64,000 nt of DNA, from the NCBI GenBank assembly GCA_002083525.1, contig LWDM01000079.1, positions 59,326 to 123,325 of the forward strand, given 5' to 3'. Below are positions 15,355 to 23,674 of this stretch, piece after piece. Made by a program: the position numbers and the translations under genes. The DNA comes from Proteobacteria bacterium SG_bin9 (GTDB lineage Bacteria > Pseudomonadota > Alphaproteobacteria > Rhizobiales > Xanthobacteraceae). Under the pieces are notes generated by a model. The model was not told the origin of the DNA, did no database searches, and saw only the letters and a list, made by a program, of their open reading frames with translations. Numbering within the stretch: position 1 is the stretch's first letter; each line of letters starts with the position of its first letter.

Positions 15355-16518
15355 ATGGACGCAAGAACGCCCACCTCATCCGCACCGCTTTCAAGCCGGA
15401 GCTGGCGCCCGCACCGTTGCGATCGGATCGCCCTCGTTCTTCAGGGCGGCGGCGCGCTCGGTGCTTATCAGGCCGGCGTCTATCAGGCGCTGCACGAAGC
15501 CAACATCGAACCGGACTGGGTCTGCGGCGTCTCGATCGGCGCGATCAATTCGTCGATCATCGCCGGCAATCCGCCGAGCAAGCGGCTCGACAAGCTCCAC
15601 ACGTTCTGGGACCGTATCACCGAACGCAAGATCTGGCACTACACCCCCGATGGCGACATTTATCGCAAAGCGCGCAATCACGTTTCATCATTGATGACGA
15701 CGACGCTCGGTCAGCCGGGCTTCTTCAAGCCGCACAACATCAATCCGTGGTTCAGCCCCGCGGGGGCATCGACGGCAACGAGCTTCTACGATAGCTCGCC
15801 TCTGAAGAGCACCCTGCTCGAGCTGGTCGACTTCGATCGCATCAATGCAAAGGAAACGCGTTTCGCAGTCGGCGCGGTCAACGTTCTCAGCGGCAATTTC
15901 ATCTACTTCGACAATGCGCACGAAGAGATTGTTCCCGAACACATCATGGCCAGCGGCGCACTGCCACCGGCGCTACCGATGGTGAAAATCGGCACCGATC
16001 ATTTCTGGGACGGCGGCATTGTCTCGAACACACCGCTGCAGCATCTGCTCGATCAGGACGACAGACTGAATTCGCTGGTGTTTCAGGTCGATCTGTTCAG
16101 CGCGCGCGGAGCATTGCCCCGCGATCTTCCCGACGTCCTCGGCCGCCACAAAGACATTATGTATTCGTCGCGCACGCGCTACAACACGGATGTCTACCGC
16201 CAGATGCACGATCTCAAAACGCAACTCTACAATGCTTTGACGAAAGTACCCGACGAACTGCTATCGGACGAAGAACGCAGGACCAAGGCGACGATCGACA
16301 ATCTGCCCGAGATCACCATTCTCCAAATAATTTATCAGCAGAAGGCCTATGAGGGGCACGCCAAGGATCACGAATTCTCGGGAACGTCCATGCGCGAGCA
16401 TTGGCAGAGTGGCTACGAAGATACGCGCCGCACGCTGAAGCGCCAGGAATGGATGTCCATTCCTCCCGAAGGTGCAGGCATCGTCGTGCACGACGTGCAC
16501 CGCGAACATAACCTCTAA
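15355..16518 (+). CDS. Patatin-like phospholipase/esterase with DUF3734 tail
   Basis: Patatin-family serine hydrolase of 387 residues. ATG at 15355 is preceded nine bases upstream by AGGAGG. The oxyanion loop is LVLQGGGALGAYQAGVYQAL near residues 28-47, the nucleophile Ser60 is in GVSIG, and Asp219 of the dyad is in FWDGGIVSNTPLQ. The C-terminal 150 residues (HKDIMYSSRTRYNTDVYRQM) match the domain often fused to such proteins. Being divergent from bdhA-adc, it may hydrolyse PHB granules or short 3-hydroxybutyrate oligomers, or membrane lipids; the substrate is inferred only from context. Confidence 0.87.
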   Translation: MDARTPTSSAPLSSRSWRPHRCDRIALVLQGGGALGAYQAGVYQALHEANIEPDWVCGVSIGAINSSIIAGNPPSKRLDKLHTFWDRITERKIWHYTPDGDIYRKARNHVSSLMTTTLGQPGFFKPHNINPWFSPAGASTATSFYDSSPLKSTLLELVDFDRINAKETRFAVGAVNVLSGNFIYFDNAHEEIVPEHIMASGALPPALPMVKIGTDHFWDGGIVSNTPLQHLLDQDDRLNSLVFQVDLFSARGALPRDLPDVLGRHKDIMYSSRTRYNTDVYRQMHDLKTQLYNALTKVPDELLSDEERRTKATIDNLPEITILQIIYQQKAYEGHAKDHEFSGTSMREHWQSGYEDTRRTLKRQEWMSIPPEGAGIVVHDVHREHNL

Positions 16519-16576
16519 GGCAGACTCTGATCGGTAGCACCCTGTCCGTCCCGCGGCCGTGCCAGCCTGATGACGA

Positions 16577-18136
16577 TCAGGGGCGCATCCGCATGCTGCC
16601 CGCCACACCGGGCGTCAGCACCTTCTGCGCGAGTTCGGTGAACTCGCAGATCAGCGAACGTGTCTTGCCCGGGTCGATGATTTCCTCGACCCAGAACTTC
16701 TCGGCGGAGCGGAACGGCGAACGCAGCTTGTTGAGCCGGTCCTCGATCTCGGCCATTTTGGCCTTCGGATCGTCGGCCGCATCGATGTCAGCGCGATAAG
16801 CCGCTTCGATGCCGCCCTCGAGCGGCAGCGAACCCCAATATCCCGACGGCCACGCGTAACGCATCGAGAAGCGATTGGCCGGCTGATGCACAACGCCGGC
16901 AACGCCGAAGGCGTTGCGGATGATGATCGTACACCAGGGAATGGTCGACTGGTTGACCGCCGCCATCGCGCGCACGCCGTGACGGATGGTGGCGGCCTTC
17001 TCGGCTTCGAGACCGATCATGAAGCCGGGGCAATCCATCAGATAGACCACGGGCAGATGGAAGGTCTCGGCCATGTCGACGTAGCGCACGACCTTCTGGC
17101 ACGCTTCAGCCGTCCATGAGCCGCCGTAGTGATAAGGGTCACTGGCAAGCAGCAGCACCGGTTTTCCGCCGAAGCGCGCAAAGCCAGCGATGATCGAGCG
17201 GCCGAAGTTCGGGCTCATCTCAAAGAACGAGCCTTTATCGACGACGGATTCGATGATCGGCCGCATCTTGTAGATCTGCTTGCGGCTGCGCGGCACGATG
17301 GTGCCGAGTTTTTCGTTCTCGCGCTGAGGATCGTCATCCGATGGAGTGACAGGCGGCAATTCGAACACCGACGAGGGCAGATACGACAAGAAGCGTCGCG
17401 CGCAGGCGAACGCCTCTTCTTCCGTATCGACCGCATGATCGACACCGCCGGCCTTGGTCTGGATTTGCCAGCCACCGAGGCCCTGCTTGTCGAGATCCTG
17501 ACCGAGCCGCGCGACGACCGGCGGACCGGCGACGAACATCGCCGACTGCTTGGTCATCACCGAGTAGTGGCTCGCGGCGAGGCGCGCAGCGCCAAGACCT
17601 GCCACTGAGCCGAGGCCGAGGCCGACAACGGGCACCCGCGCGAGGTTCGCCGTCGTGTACCAATACCAGCGCGTGCCGCCGACGCCGCCCGGCAGATTAG
17701 CCGCGCCTTTGGTTTCGATCGTCTTGACCGAGCCGCCACCGCCAGAACCTTCAATGACGCGGATGATCGGCAGGCGGAAGTCGTGCGCCATCTCTTCCGC
17801 CATCAGCGGCTTCGCCGAAATCGACGCATCAGCCGACCCGCCGCGCACGGTGAAGTCGTCACCGACGATCACGACCGGGCGCCCGTCGATCTTGCCGCGA
17901 CCGAACACGCAGTTCGCCGGCGTCAGCTGCTTGAGCTCGCCCTTGCCGTCGTACTCGGCGATGCCGGAGATCGCGCCGACCTCGTGGAAGGTTTTGGCGT
18001 CGAGGGCCTTGTCGATGCGTTCGCGGACGGTGAGCCGCCCCTGATCGCGCTGACGCTTAACCTTGTCCGCCCCGCCCATTTCCTGCGCGAATGCCGTGCG
18101 CCGCGCGAGTTCGTCCAGTTCCGGCTTCCAGCTCAT
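16577..18136 (-). CDS. Acyl-CoA carboxylase, carboxyltransferase subunit
   Basis: Carboxyltransferase of 519 residues with two crotonase-type halves. N-terminal half: GGAGVGGT-like stretch NLPGGVGGTRWYWY near 145 and GLGSVAGLGAARLAASHYSV near 170. C-terminal half: DCPGFMIGLEAEKAATIRHG near 365, then IIIRNAFGVAGVVHQ and SLPLEGGIEAAYR. It would transfer carboxylate from carboxybiotin to an acyl-CoA. The AWPSGYWGSLPLEGG region departs from the AWP...MGPEGA wording of propionyl-CoA carboxylases, so the substrate is uncertain. No biotin carboxylase gene is nearby; a free biotin carrier protein lies 1.1 kb away, divergent, beyond an IclR gene. Confidence 0.85.
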   Translation of the reverse strand: MSWKPELDELARRTAFAQEMGGADKVKRQRDQGRLTVRERIDKALDAKTFHEVGAISGIAEYDGKGELKQLTPANCVFGRGKIDGRPVVIVGDDFTVRGGSADASISAKPLMAEEMAHDFRLPIIRVIEGSGGGGSVKTIETKGAANLPGGVGGTRWYWYTTANLARVPVVGLGLGSVAGLGAARLAASHYSVMTKQSAMFVAGPPVVARLGQDLDKQGLGGWQIQTKAGGVDHAVDTEEEAFACARRFLSYLPSSVFELPPVTPSDDDPQRENEKLGTIVPRSRKQIYKMRPIIESVVDKGSFFEMSPNFGRSIIAGFARFGGKPVLLLASDPYHYGGSWTAEACQKVVRYVDMAETFHLPVVYLMDCPGFMIGLEAEKAATIRHGVRAMAAVNQSTIPWCTIIIRNAFGVAGVVHQPANRFSMRYAWPSGYWGSLPLEGGIEAAYRADIDAADDPKAKMAEIEDRLNKLRSPFRSAEKFWVEEIIDPGKTRSLICEFTELAQKVLTPGVAGSMRMRP

Positions 18137-19031
18137 CGGATGTTTCCTGCGGTTTCTTTGTTGTTGTGGGCATGCGTGCGACGTTCATGTCGGGCCGGCC
18201 GCCCATCAAATCCCCACCCATGCCGTCGAGTTCGCGGATGGAGGCGCACAGATCGAGCAACTGCGGTGCAATCTCGCTGCGCAGCCGATTGGCGTCGTAC
18301 ATGGCCGACAGCAGTCCGATCGTCACCACGAGATAGGTCTGATACTGCTCCGACCAGATCGGCGCCGCGATGCCGTTGATGTGCGGATTCCAGAGCTCGC
18401 AGGAGATGACGTAGCCGTTCTGATGCAGCGAACGCGTATCTGAATCGATCACCGGCCGCAGATGTTGCGCATCGCTGGGAATCTCGCGCTCCATCTCCGT
18501 GAGCAGGACCTGCTTTTCGGTGTCGCTCAGCGCCGCGACATAGGCATGGCCGCCGGCCGTGCGCGCGATCGAGATGCGCGTGCCCGTGGTCGAGTTGAGG
18601 CTGATGGCATTATACGCGCGCGCGTATTCGAGATAGACCATGTGAAAACGGTCGGGCACGACGAAGCCGACGGTGCCGGGCACGCGTTCGGCGACATCCT
18701 GCAGCTTCATCTTGATGAGATTGCGGAAGTGCAGACCGCGCATCATCGAGGTGCTCATGGCGAGCGCGCTCGGGCCGAGGCGATACTTCTGATCCTGCGG
18801 CAGATAGACGAGTTACCCCATGCGGGTCAGCGTGTGGGTCAGGCGCGAGACGGTCGACCGCGGCAATCCGCAGCGTCTTGCAATTTCAAGATTGCCGAGG
18901 CGGACTTCATGGCCTTCGAAGCAGCGCAGCACATCGAAGGCGCGCGAAACCACCTGGATTACGTCGCCATCGCCCGACCGCTCACCAGATGTCCGTCCTT
19001 GAAGTCCCAACCGTTCCGATCGTCGTCCCAT
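18057..19031 (-). pseudogene. IclR-family regulator interrupted by one in-frame TAA
   Basis: A full-length IclR regulator (about 324 codons) is readable in a single frame but contains TAA at 18815-18813. The first part (72 residues from ATG 19031) holds the helix-turn-helix VIQVVSRAFDVLRCF and CGLPRSTVSRLTHTLTRMG. After the stop the same frame continues LVYLPQDQKYRLGPSALA and then an intact effector domain from MSTSM at 18758. In relatives the position after MG is commonly Tyr, so TAC or TAT to TAA is the simplest explanation. The C-terminus overlaps the carboxyltransferase start by 80 bp. Sequencing error, true inactivation or translation of two pieces are all possible. Confidence 0.8.
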
Positions 19032-19064
19032 CGCATTCAGCCTTGTGCGTCGCGGTCACCGTTG

Positions 19065-19079
19065 TTCCGCTGAGCAGAA
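19065..19079. promoter_or_regulatory. IclR-type operator-like palindrome 1
   Basis: TTCCGCTGAGCAGAA, an imperfect 15-bp palindrome immediately upstream of the broken IclR gene, in the divergent gap to the biotin carrier gene. It shares the TTCCRCT...AGYRGAA pattern with the second copy 38 bp away. Confidence 0.55.
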
Positions 19080-19102
19080 CGCATGTCACGCCTAATAGAG
19101 TA

Positions 19103-19117
19103 TTCCACTAAGCGGAA
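19103..19117. promoter_or_regulatory. IclR-type operator-like palindrome 2
   Basis: TTCCACTAAGCGGAA, 15 bp with only one mismatched pair besides the centre, between the IclR gene and the biotin carrier gene. A further half-site TTCCAC starts at 19123. Two similar palindromes 38 bp centre to centre fit a cooperative IclR-type site. Confidence 0.6.
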
Positions 19118-19212
19118 TAACATTCCACTTGCGCATCAAGCTAGCGCGGGGAATCTTCTCGCACAAGAAGCTGCACCGGCATCGTCAATCGCTGCGGCAC
19201 AGGGGAGAGAGA

Positions 19213-19434
19213 ATGGCTGAGATCAAAATCGTCACCGAAGTCGCCGGACGCGTGTGCGCGGTGCCCGCCAGCATCGGCAGCAGCGTCAATGATGGTGACG
19301 ACATCGTCCTCGTCGAAGCGATGAAGATGGAAATCCCGGTACCATCGTCCGGTGCGGGTAAGGTCAAAGAGATTCTCGTGAACGTCGATGACGTCGTCGC
19401 CGAAGGTCAGGTCGTCGCTATTCTCGATGCGTGA
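19213..19434 (+). CDS. Stand-alone biotin carboxyl carrier protein (biotinyl domain)
   Basis: Just 73 residues, a bare biotin/lipoyl-attachment domain. ATG at 19213 follows GGGGAGAGAG; the upstream in-frame extension lacks domain character. The biotinylation motif is LVEAMKMEIPVP with Lys38, flanked by AGRVCAVPASIGSSVNDGDD and DDVVAEGQVVAILDA. It has no N-terminal dimerisation region of the kind seen in AccB. It probably serves the divergently encoded carboxyltransferase at 16577-18136, borrowing a biotin carboxylase from elsewhere in the genome. It precedes the TAXI-TRAP genes on the same strand by 143 bp. Confidence 0.9.
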   Translation: MAEIKIVTEVAGRVCAVPASIGSSVNDGDDIVLVEAMKMEIPVPSSGAGKVKEILVNVDDVVAEGQVVAILDA

Positions 19435-19577
19435 CCATTCGTCGCTCTTGCGATTCCACTGAACTTGTCGTCCGAAAGCATGAAGGCTGCGCTGATTGCT
19501 AAGGCCTTGTCGCGATGAGATGATTGCAACATCTCACAACCAATAGCCCGGTCAGCGGGCACGAAAGGGAGAAACTG

Positions 19578-20738
19578 ATGTCTCGTCGAATGATTTCGCT
19601 CGCGTCGATTTCTGCGGCTGCATTGCTGGCCGCGGCTACGTCAGTCCACGCGCAGGACGTGAAATTGCCCTCGTCACTGACAACCACCGCCTATGACACA
19701 GGAACGGCCGGTTTCAACATCGGCGTCGCTGTCGGCAAGATGATGAAGGACAAGTACGGCACGGACGTGCGCGTGCTGCCGGCCGGCAACGACGTCGCCC
19801 GCCTCGCCCCGCTGCGCGCGGGCCGCGCGCAAATGTCTTGGATGGGTTCGGGCATCTATTTCGCGCAGGAAGGCGTGTTCGAGTTCGGCGTCAAGGAATG
19901 GGGCCCGCAGGCGCTGCAGATCACGCTCAGCACGGTCGATTGCAACGGCGCCTCGCTCGGCGTCGCCAAGGATACCAACGTCAAGGAGATCAAGGATCTG
20001 CGCGGCAAGCGCGTCGGCTTCGTCGTCGGTTCGCCTGCGCTGAATCAGAACTCGCTCGGCATCCTCGCCTATGGCGGCCTCACCCAGAAGGACGTGAAGG
20101 CCATCGAGTTCGCGAGCTACGGTGCCATGTGGAAGGGCCTTGTCAACAACGACGTCGATGCCGCTTTCGGCACCACGATCACGGGCCCGGCCAAGGAAGC
20201 CGAAACATCACCGCGCGGTCTGGTCTGGCCCCCGCTTCCACCGGGAGACAAGGCCGCATGGGAGCGCGTCAAGAAAGTCGCGCCTTTCTTCTATCCGCAT
20301 GTTTCGACCTGCGGCGCCGGCATCAGCAAGGACAAGCCGATCGAGCTCAGCACGTATCCGTATCCGATCGGCACGGTCTATGCGACGCAGCCGGCCGACC
20401 TGACCTACGCCATGACCAAGGCGATGATCGACGGTTATGACAGCTACAAGGATGCCGCCCCCGGCGCGACCGGCCTCGCCGTGAAGGCACAGACCATGAA
20501 GTGGGTGGTGCCGTTCCATGCGGGCGCGGTGAAGGCATTGAAGGAAGCCGGCCACTGGACTGCGGAAGACGAAGCGCACAACAACAATCTGTTCAAGCGG
20601 CAGCAGGTGCTGATCGCCGCCTGGGCGGAGTACATCAAGACGCCGGCCGCCGATGAGGCCAAGCACATGGCCGGCTGGATGGAAGCGCGCAAGGCCGCGC
20701 TTGCGAAGGCCAACCTGCCGAACGGCTTCGAGGAGTGA
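19578..20738 (+). CDS. TAXI-family TRAP transporter solute-binding protein
   Basis: Periplasmic binding protein of 386 residues. ATG at 19578 follows AAAGGGAG. A signal peptide of about 26 residues (ISLASISAAALLAAATSVHA, cleaved before QDVKLP) precedes TAXI-family features: TTAYDTGTAGFNIGVAVGKM, VRVLPAGNDVARLAPLRAGR, and LRGKRVGFVVGSPALNQNSL. It delivers a carboxylate-type ligand to the fused permease encoded 67 bp downstream. Ligand unknown; proximity to a biotin-dependent carboxylase suggests an organic acid that is activated to a CoA ester. Confidence 0.9.
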   Translation: MSRRMISLASISAAALLAAATSVHAQDVKLPSSLTTTAYDTGTAGFNIGVAVGKMMKDKYGTDVRVLPAGNDVARLAPLRAGRAQMSWMGSGIYFAQEGVFEFGVKEWGPQALQITLSTVDCNGASLGVAKDTNVKEIKDLRGKRVGFVVGSPALNQNSLGILAYGGLTQKDVKAIEFASYGAMWKGLVNNDVDAAFGTTITGPAKEAETSPRGLVWPPLPPGDKAAWERVKKVAPFFYPHVSTCGAGISKDKPIELSTYPYPIGTVYATQPADLTYAMTKAMIDGYDSYKDAAPGATGLAVKAQTMKWVVPFHAGAVKALKEAGHWTAEDEAHNNNLFKRQQVLIAAWAEYIKTPAADEAKHMAGWMEARKAALAKANLPNGFEE

Positions 20739-20805
20739 ACCGACTTTCCTGAGTGACTGAAGAAAAACGGACGACGGTGAGCGTCGCGACCCAATTGGAG
20801 ATGCC

Positions 20806-23022
20806 ATGACCGCCGTCCCTCCCAACGCGTCAGCCGCCCCGGCGGCTGGCAGCCCGGGCAAAATCGAGATCACCGATCCGCACGCGGGCGGTGCCCTCGA
20901 TTTGCAGGAATCCGAAGTCAGCCGCGTCCGAACGCTCAAGGGCGGCTGGCGCTGGGCATTGATGTTTGCGACGCTGGCGACGATCTTCCTCTGCTTCAAC
21001 CAGCAATTCGGCCTGCGCTTCTTCGTCGGCTACACCCAGCTCAACACAGAGTACTTCTATCTGCTGATCGCGCTGATGCTGCCGTTCACCTTCCTGATCT
21101 TCCCGGGAAGCTCGAAGGCGCCGCTCGGCCGTATTCCCTGGTACGACTGGCTGCTGTTCGTCGCGACGGCTGCAGCCTCGATCTGGCTGATGCTGAATAT
21201 CCGCAAGGCAGCGGCGCTCGGCTGGGAATTCGCCGGCGCGCCGTCCAACGTCATCTATGCCGGCATCGTGATGTGGGTTGTGCTGATGGAGGCGCTGCGG
21301 CGCACCGGCGGCTGGAGCCTGCTGCTCAGCGTGCTTCCGTTTACGCTCTATCCGCTATTCGCGGATCAACGTTGGCTTGGCCCATTCCGCGGCACGCAGT
21401 CAACGTTCGATCAGACCGTCGCCTATCACACGCTGTCCGGTGAGAGCCTGCTCGGTATTCCGGTTCAGGCATTTGCAGATACGGTGATCGGCTTCCTCGT
21501 GTTCGGCACCGCGCTGATGATGACCGGCGCCGGCAAGTTCTTTATCAACCTGTCTTTCGCGCTGTGCGGCACGTTCCGCGGCGGCGCGGCCAAGGTCTGC
21601 ATTTTCGCCAGCGGCCTGCTCGGCACGGTTGGCGGCAGCATCGTTTCCAACGTGCTGACGGCCGGCACGATGACCATCCCGGTGATGAAGAAGACTGGCT
21701 TCACCCCCTCCTACTCCGGCGCGATCGAAGCGTGCGCCTCGACCGGCGCTGTGCTCGCGCCGCCCGTGCTCGGCGCAACCGCTTTCGTCATGGCGCAGTT
21801 CATGAACACGAGCTACGCAGACGTCGCGCTCGCGGCGACGATTCCGTCAGTGCTCTACTATTTCGGCCTGTTTGCACAGGTCGACAGCTATTCGGCCCGC
21901 CGCAACCTGAAAGGCATTCCGCGCGCGGAGCTGCCGAAGCTCTCGGACGCGATCAAGGAAGGCTGGTACTACCTCTTCGTGATCGTGATCCTCGTGGTCA
22001 TGCTGCTCTACTTCAAACGCGAGAGCCACGCGCCCTTCTACGCCACCGTTCTGCTCGTGATCCTGCACCAGTGGTCGGGCCCCGCGAAGTGGTCGAACGG
22101 CAACAGCGCCGTCCTCGGCTTCTCGATCGCCGCGACGCTGTTGATGTATTGGCTCGACGTCCAGAACTGGTTCCTGTGGGGCATGTGCATCCTTGCGGCG
22201 CTGAACGAATTCTTCCCCGGCAAAAACTGGGGCGGCGAGCGCTGGCTCACCTTCCTTGAACTCAACGGCAAGACCTTCGTCGAGCTGATCGCCATTCTCG
22301 CAGGCTGTGGCCTTCTGATCGGCGCGTTCTCACTCACCGGCGTAATCTCGAGCCTCGCCAACGATCTTCTGACCATCGCAGGCGGCAACGTGTTCCTGCT
22401 GCTGATCATGTGCGCCATCACGAGCCTGATCCTCGGCCTCGGGCTGACGACAACCTCCTGCTACATCTTCCTCGCCATTCTGGTGGCGCCCGCGCTCGAA
22501 AAGCTCGGGCTCAACAAGATGGCCGTGCACATGTTCATCTTCTATTGGGGTATGCTCTCATCGATCACCCCGCCCGTCGCCATCGCCTCATTCGCAGCGG
22601 CTGGCATCGCCGGCGCACCGGCGATGAAGACCGGATGGGAATCGATGTGGGTCGGCAGCATCATTTACTTCATCCCGTTCTTCTTCGTGCTGAACCCGGC
22701 GCTGCTGTTGCAGGGACCGACGCCCTACATGGAAGCGATTGGCCTCACCGCGCTGATTTGCTTCGGCATCGTCTTCATCTGCGGCGGCATTCAGGGATAT
22801 CAGGCCTATGTCGGCGACCTGCGCAAAGCGGGAGCGCTCGAATGGCCGCTGCGCGTGTTGCTCGTACTGGGCGGCATCGTCATCTGCACGCCGGGCGGCG
22901 GCATCATGCCGCTCTCGCAGCTTCAGATGATCATGCTGGGCCTCGCGATCCTGATCCCGACGGTGCTGCTGGCGCTGTTTCTCGTTAAACGCGGCGGGCC
23001 AGCGACGGCGCAACCCGCCTAG
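20806..23022 (+). CDS. TRAP transporter fused permease (4TM + 12TM)
   Basis: Integral membrane protein of 738 residues with roughly 17-18 hydrophobic helices, the length expected for TAXI-type fused DctQM permeases. Typical segments include SGLLGTVGGSIVSNVLTAGT, TMTIPVMKKTGFTPSYSGAI, EACASTGAVLAPPVLGATAF and ITPPVAIASFAAAGIAGAPA. The first ~60 residues are a soluble Ala/Pro-rich leader. It couples Na+ or H+ gradient to uptake of the ligand of the adjacent TAXI protein. It ends 16 bp before the convergent end of the phn operon. Confidence 0.92.
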   Translation: MTAVPPNASAAPAAGSPGKIEITDPHAGGALDLQESEVSRVRTLKGGWRWALMFATLATIFLCFNQQFGLRFFVGYTQLNTEYFYLLIALMLPFTFLIFPGSSKAPLGRIPWYDWLLFVATAAASIWLMLNIRKAAALGWEFAGAPSNVIYAGIVMWVVLMEALRRTGGWSLLLSVLPFTLYPLFADQRWLGPFRGTQSTFDQTVAYHTLSGESLLGIPVQAFADTVIGFLVFGTALMMTGAGKFFINLSFALCGTFRGGAAKVCIFASGLLGTVGGSIVSNVLTAGTMTIPVMKKTGFTPSYSGAIEACASTGAVLAPPVLGATAFVMAQFMNTSYADVALAATIPSVLYYFGLFAQVDSYSARRNLKGIPRAELPKLSDAIKEGWYYLFVIVILVVMLLYFKRESHAPFYATVLLVILHQWSGPAKWSNGNSAVLGFSIAATLLMYWLDVQNWFLWGMCILAALNEFFPGKNWGGERWLTFLELNGKTFVELIAILAGCGLLIGAFSLTGVISSLANDLLTIAGGNVFLLLIMCAITSLILGLGLTTTSCYIFLAILVAPALEKLGLNKMAVHMFIFYWGMLSSITPPVAIASFAAAGIAGAPAMKTGWESMWVGSIIYFIPFFFVLNPALLLQGPTPYMEAIGLTALICFGIVFICGGIQGYQAYVGDLRKAGALEWPLRVLLVLGGIVICTPGGGIMPLSQLQMIMLGLAILIPTVLLALFLVKRGGPATAQPA

Positions 23023-23038
23023 CTAGCGACCGGGGCGA

Positions 23039-23665
23039 TCACCAGAGCGTGGCCTGGGCGCGCGCCGCCCACTCGCGGTCATACGTCTCGCCGCCAACGC
23101 GGTTGCTGCTCATGTCGGCGAGAATATCGCCGGCGCTGGGCAAGGTCTTCGGATCAACGCGCTTGTCGGGATTCCAGATATCCGAACGCACGATCGCGCG
23201 GGCACACTGGAAATAAACTTCGTCGACCTGCATAACGATCACCGAGCGCGGCAGCTTGCGCTCCATCTCGAACGATTGCAGCAGATCGGGCGCAACAGAC
23301 AGATGCGCGCGGCCGTTCAGCCGCAGCGTATTGCCGACACCTGGAATCAGGAACAGCAACGCGATGCGCGGATCGCGCACGATGTTGCGCAGCGAATCGA
23401 CGCGATTGTTACCGCGCCGATCCGGCATCATCACCGTATGCGCATCGTGAACGCGGACGAATCCCGCGACGTCGCCGCGCGGCGAGCAATCGAGGCCCTC
23501 TGGGCCGCTGGTGGCCAACGCCGCAAACGGCGACGCGTCGATAAATCTGCGATAGTGCGGCGTGATGTGATCTGCGACCTTGGCGGTCGAAGTTTCGCCC
23601 GGAAATCCGTAGATCGCTTCCAGCTGCTCGATGGTGGAAATCGTCTCGGCTTCGATCACCGGCAT
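23039..23665 (-). CDS. PPOX-type FMN-dependent flavoprotein (MSMEG_1061-like)
   Basis: Split-barrel flavoprotein of 208 residues related to pyridoxamine 5'-phosphate oxidase. Recognisable segments are PFAALATSGPEGLDCSPRGD, then MMPDRRGNNRVDSLRNIVRD, and LLFLIPGVGNTLRLNGRA. It begins 9 bp after phnN and appears to be the last gene of the phnG operon. The function is unknown; it could be an FMN- or F420-type oxidoreductase or a flavin-binding accessory. It is not a standard member of C-P lyase operons. Confidence 0.8.
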   Translation of the reverse strand: MPVIEAETISTIEQLEAIYGFPGETSTAKVADHITPHYRRFIDASPFAALATSGPEGLDCSPRGDVAGFVRVHDAHTVMMPDRRGNNRVDSLRNIVRDPRIALLFLIPGVGNTLRLNGRAHLSVAPDLLQSFEMERKLPRSVIVMQVDEVYFQCARAIVRSDIWNPDKRVDPKTLPSAGDILADMSSNRVGGETYDREWAARAQATLW

Positions 23666-23674
23666 TATCGCTTC

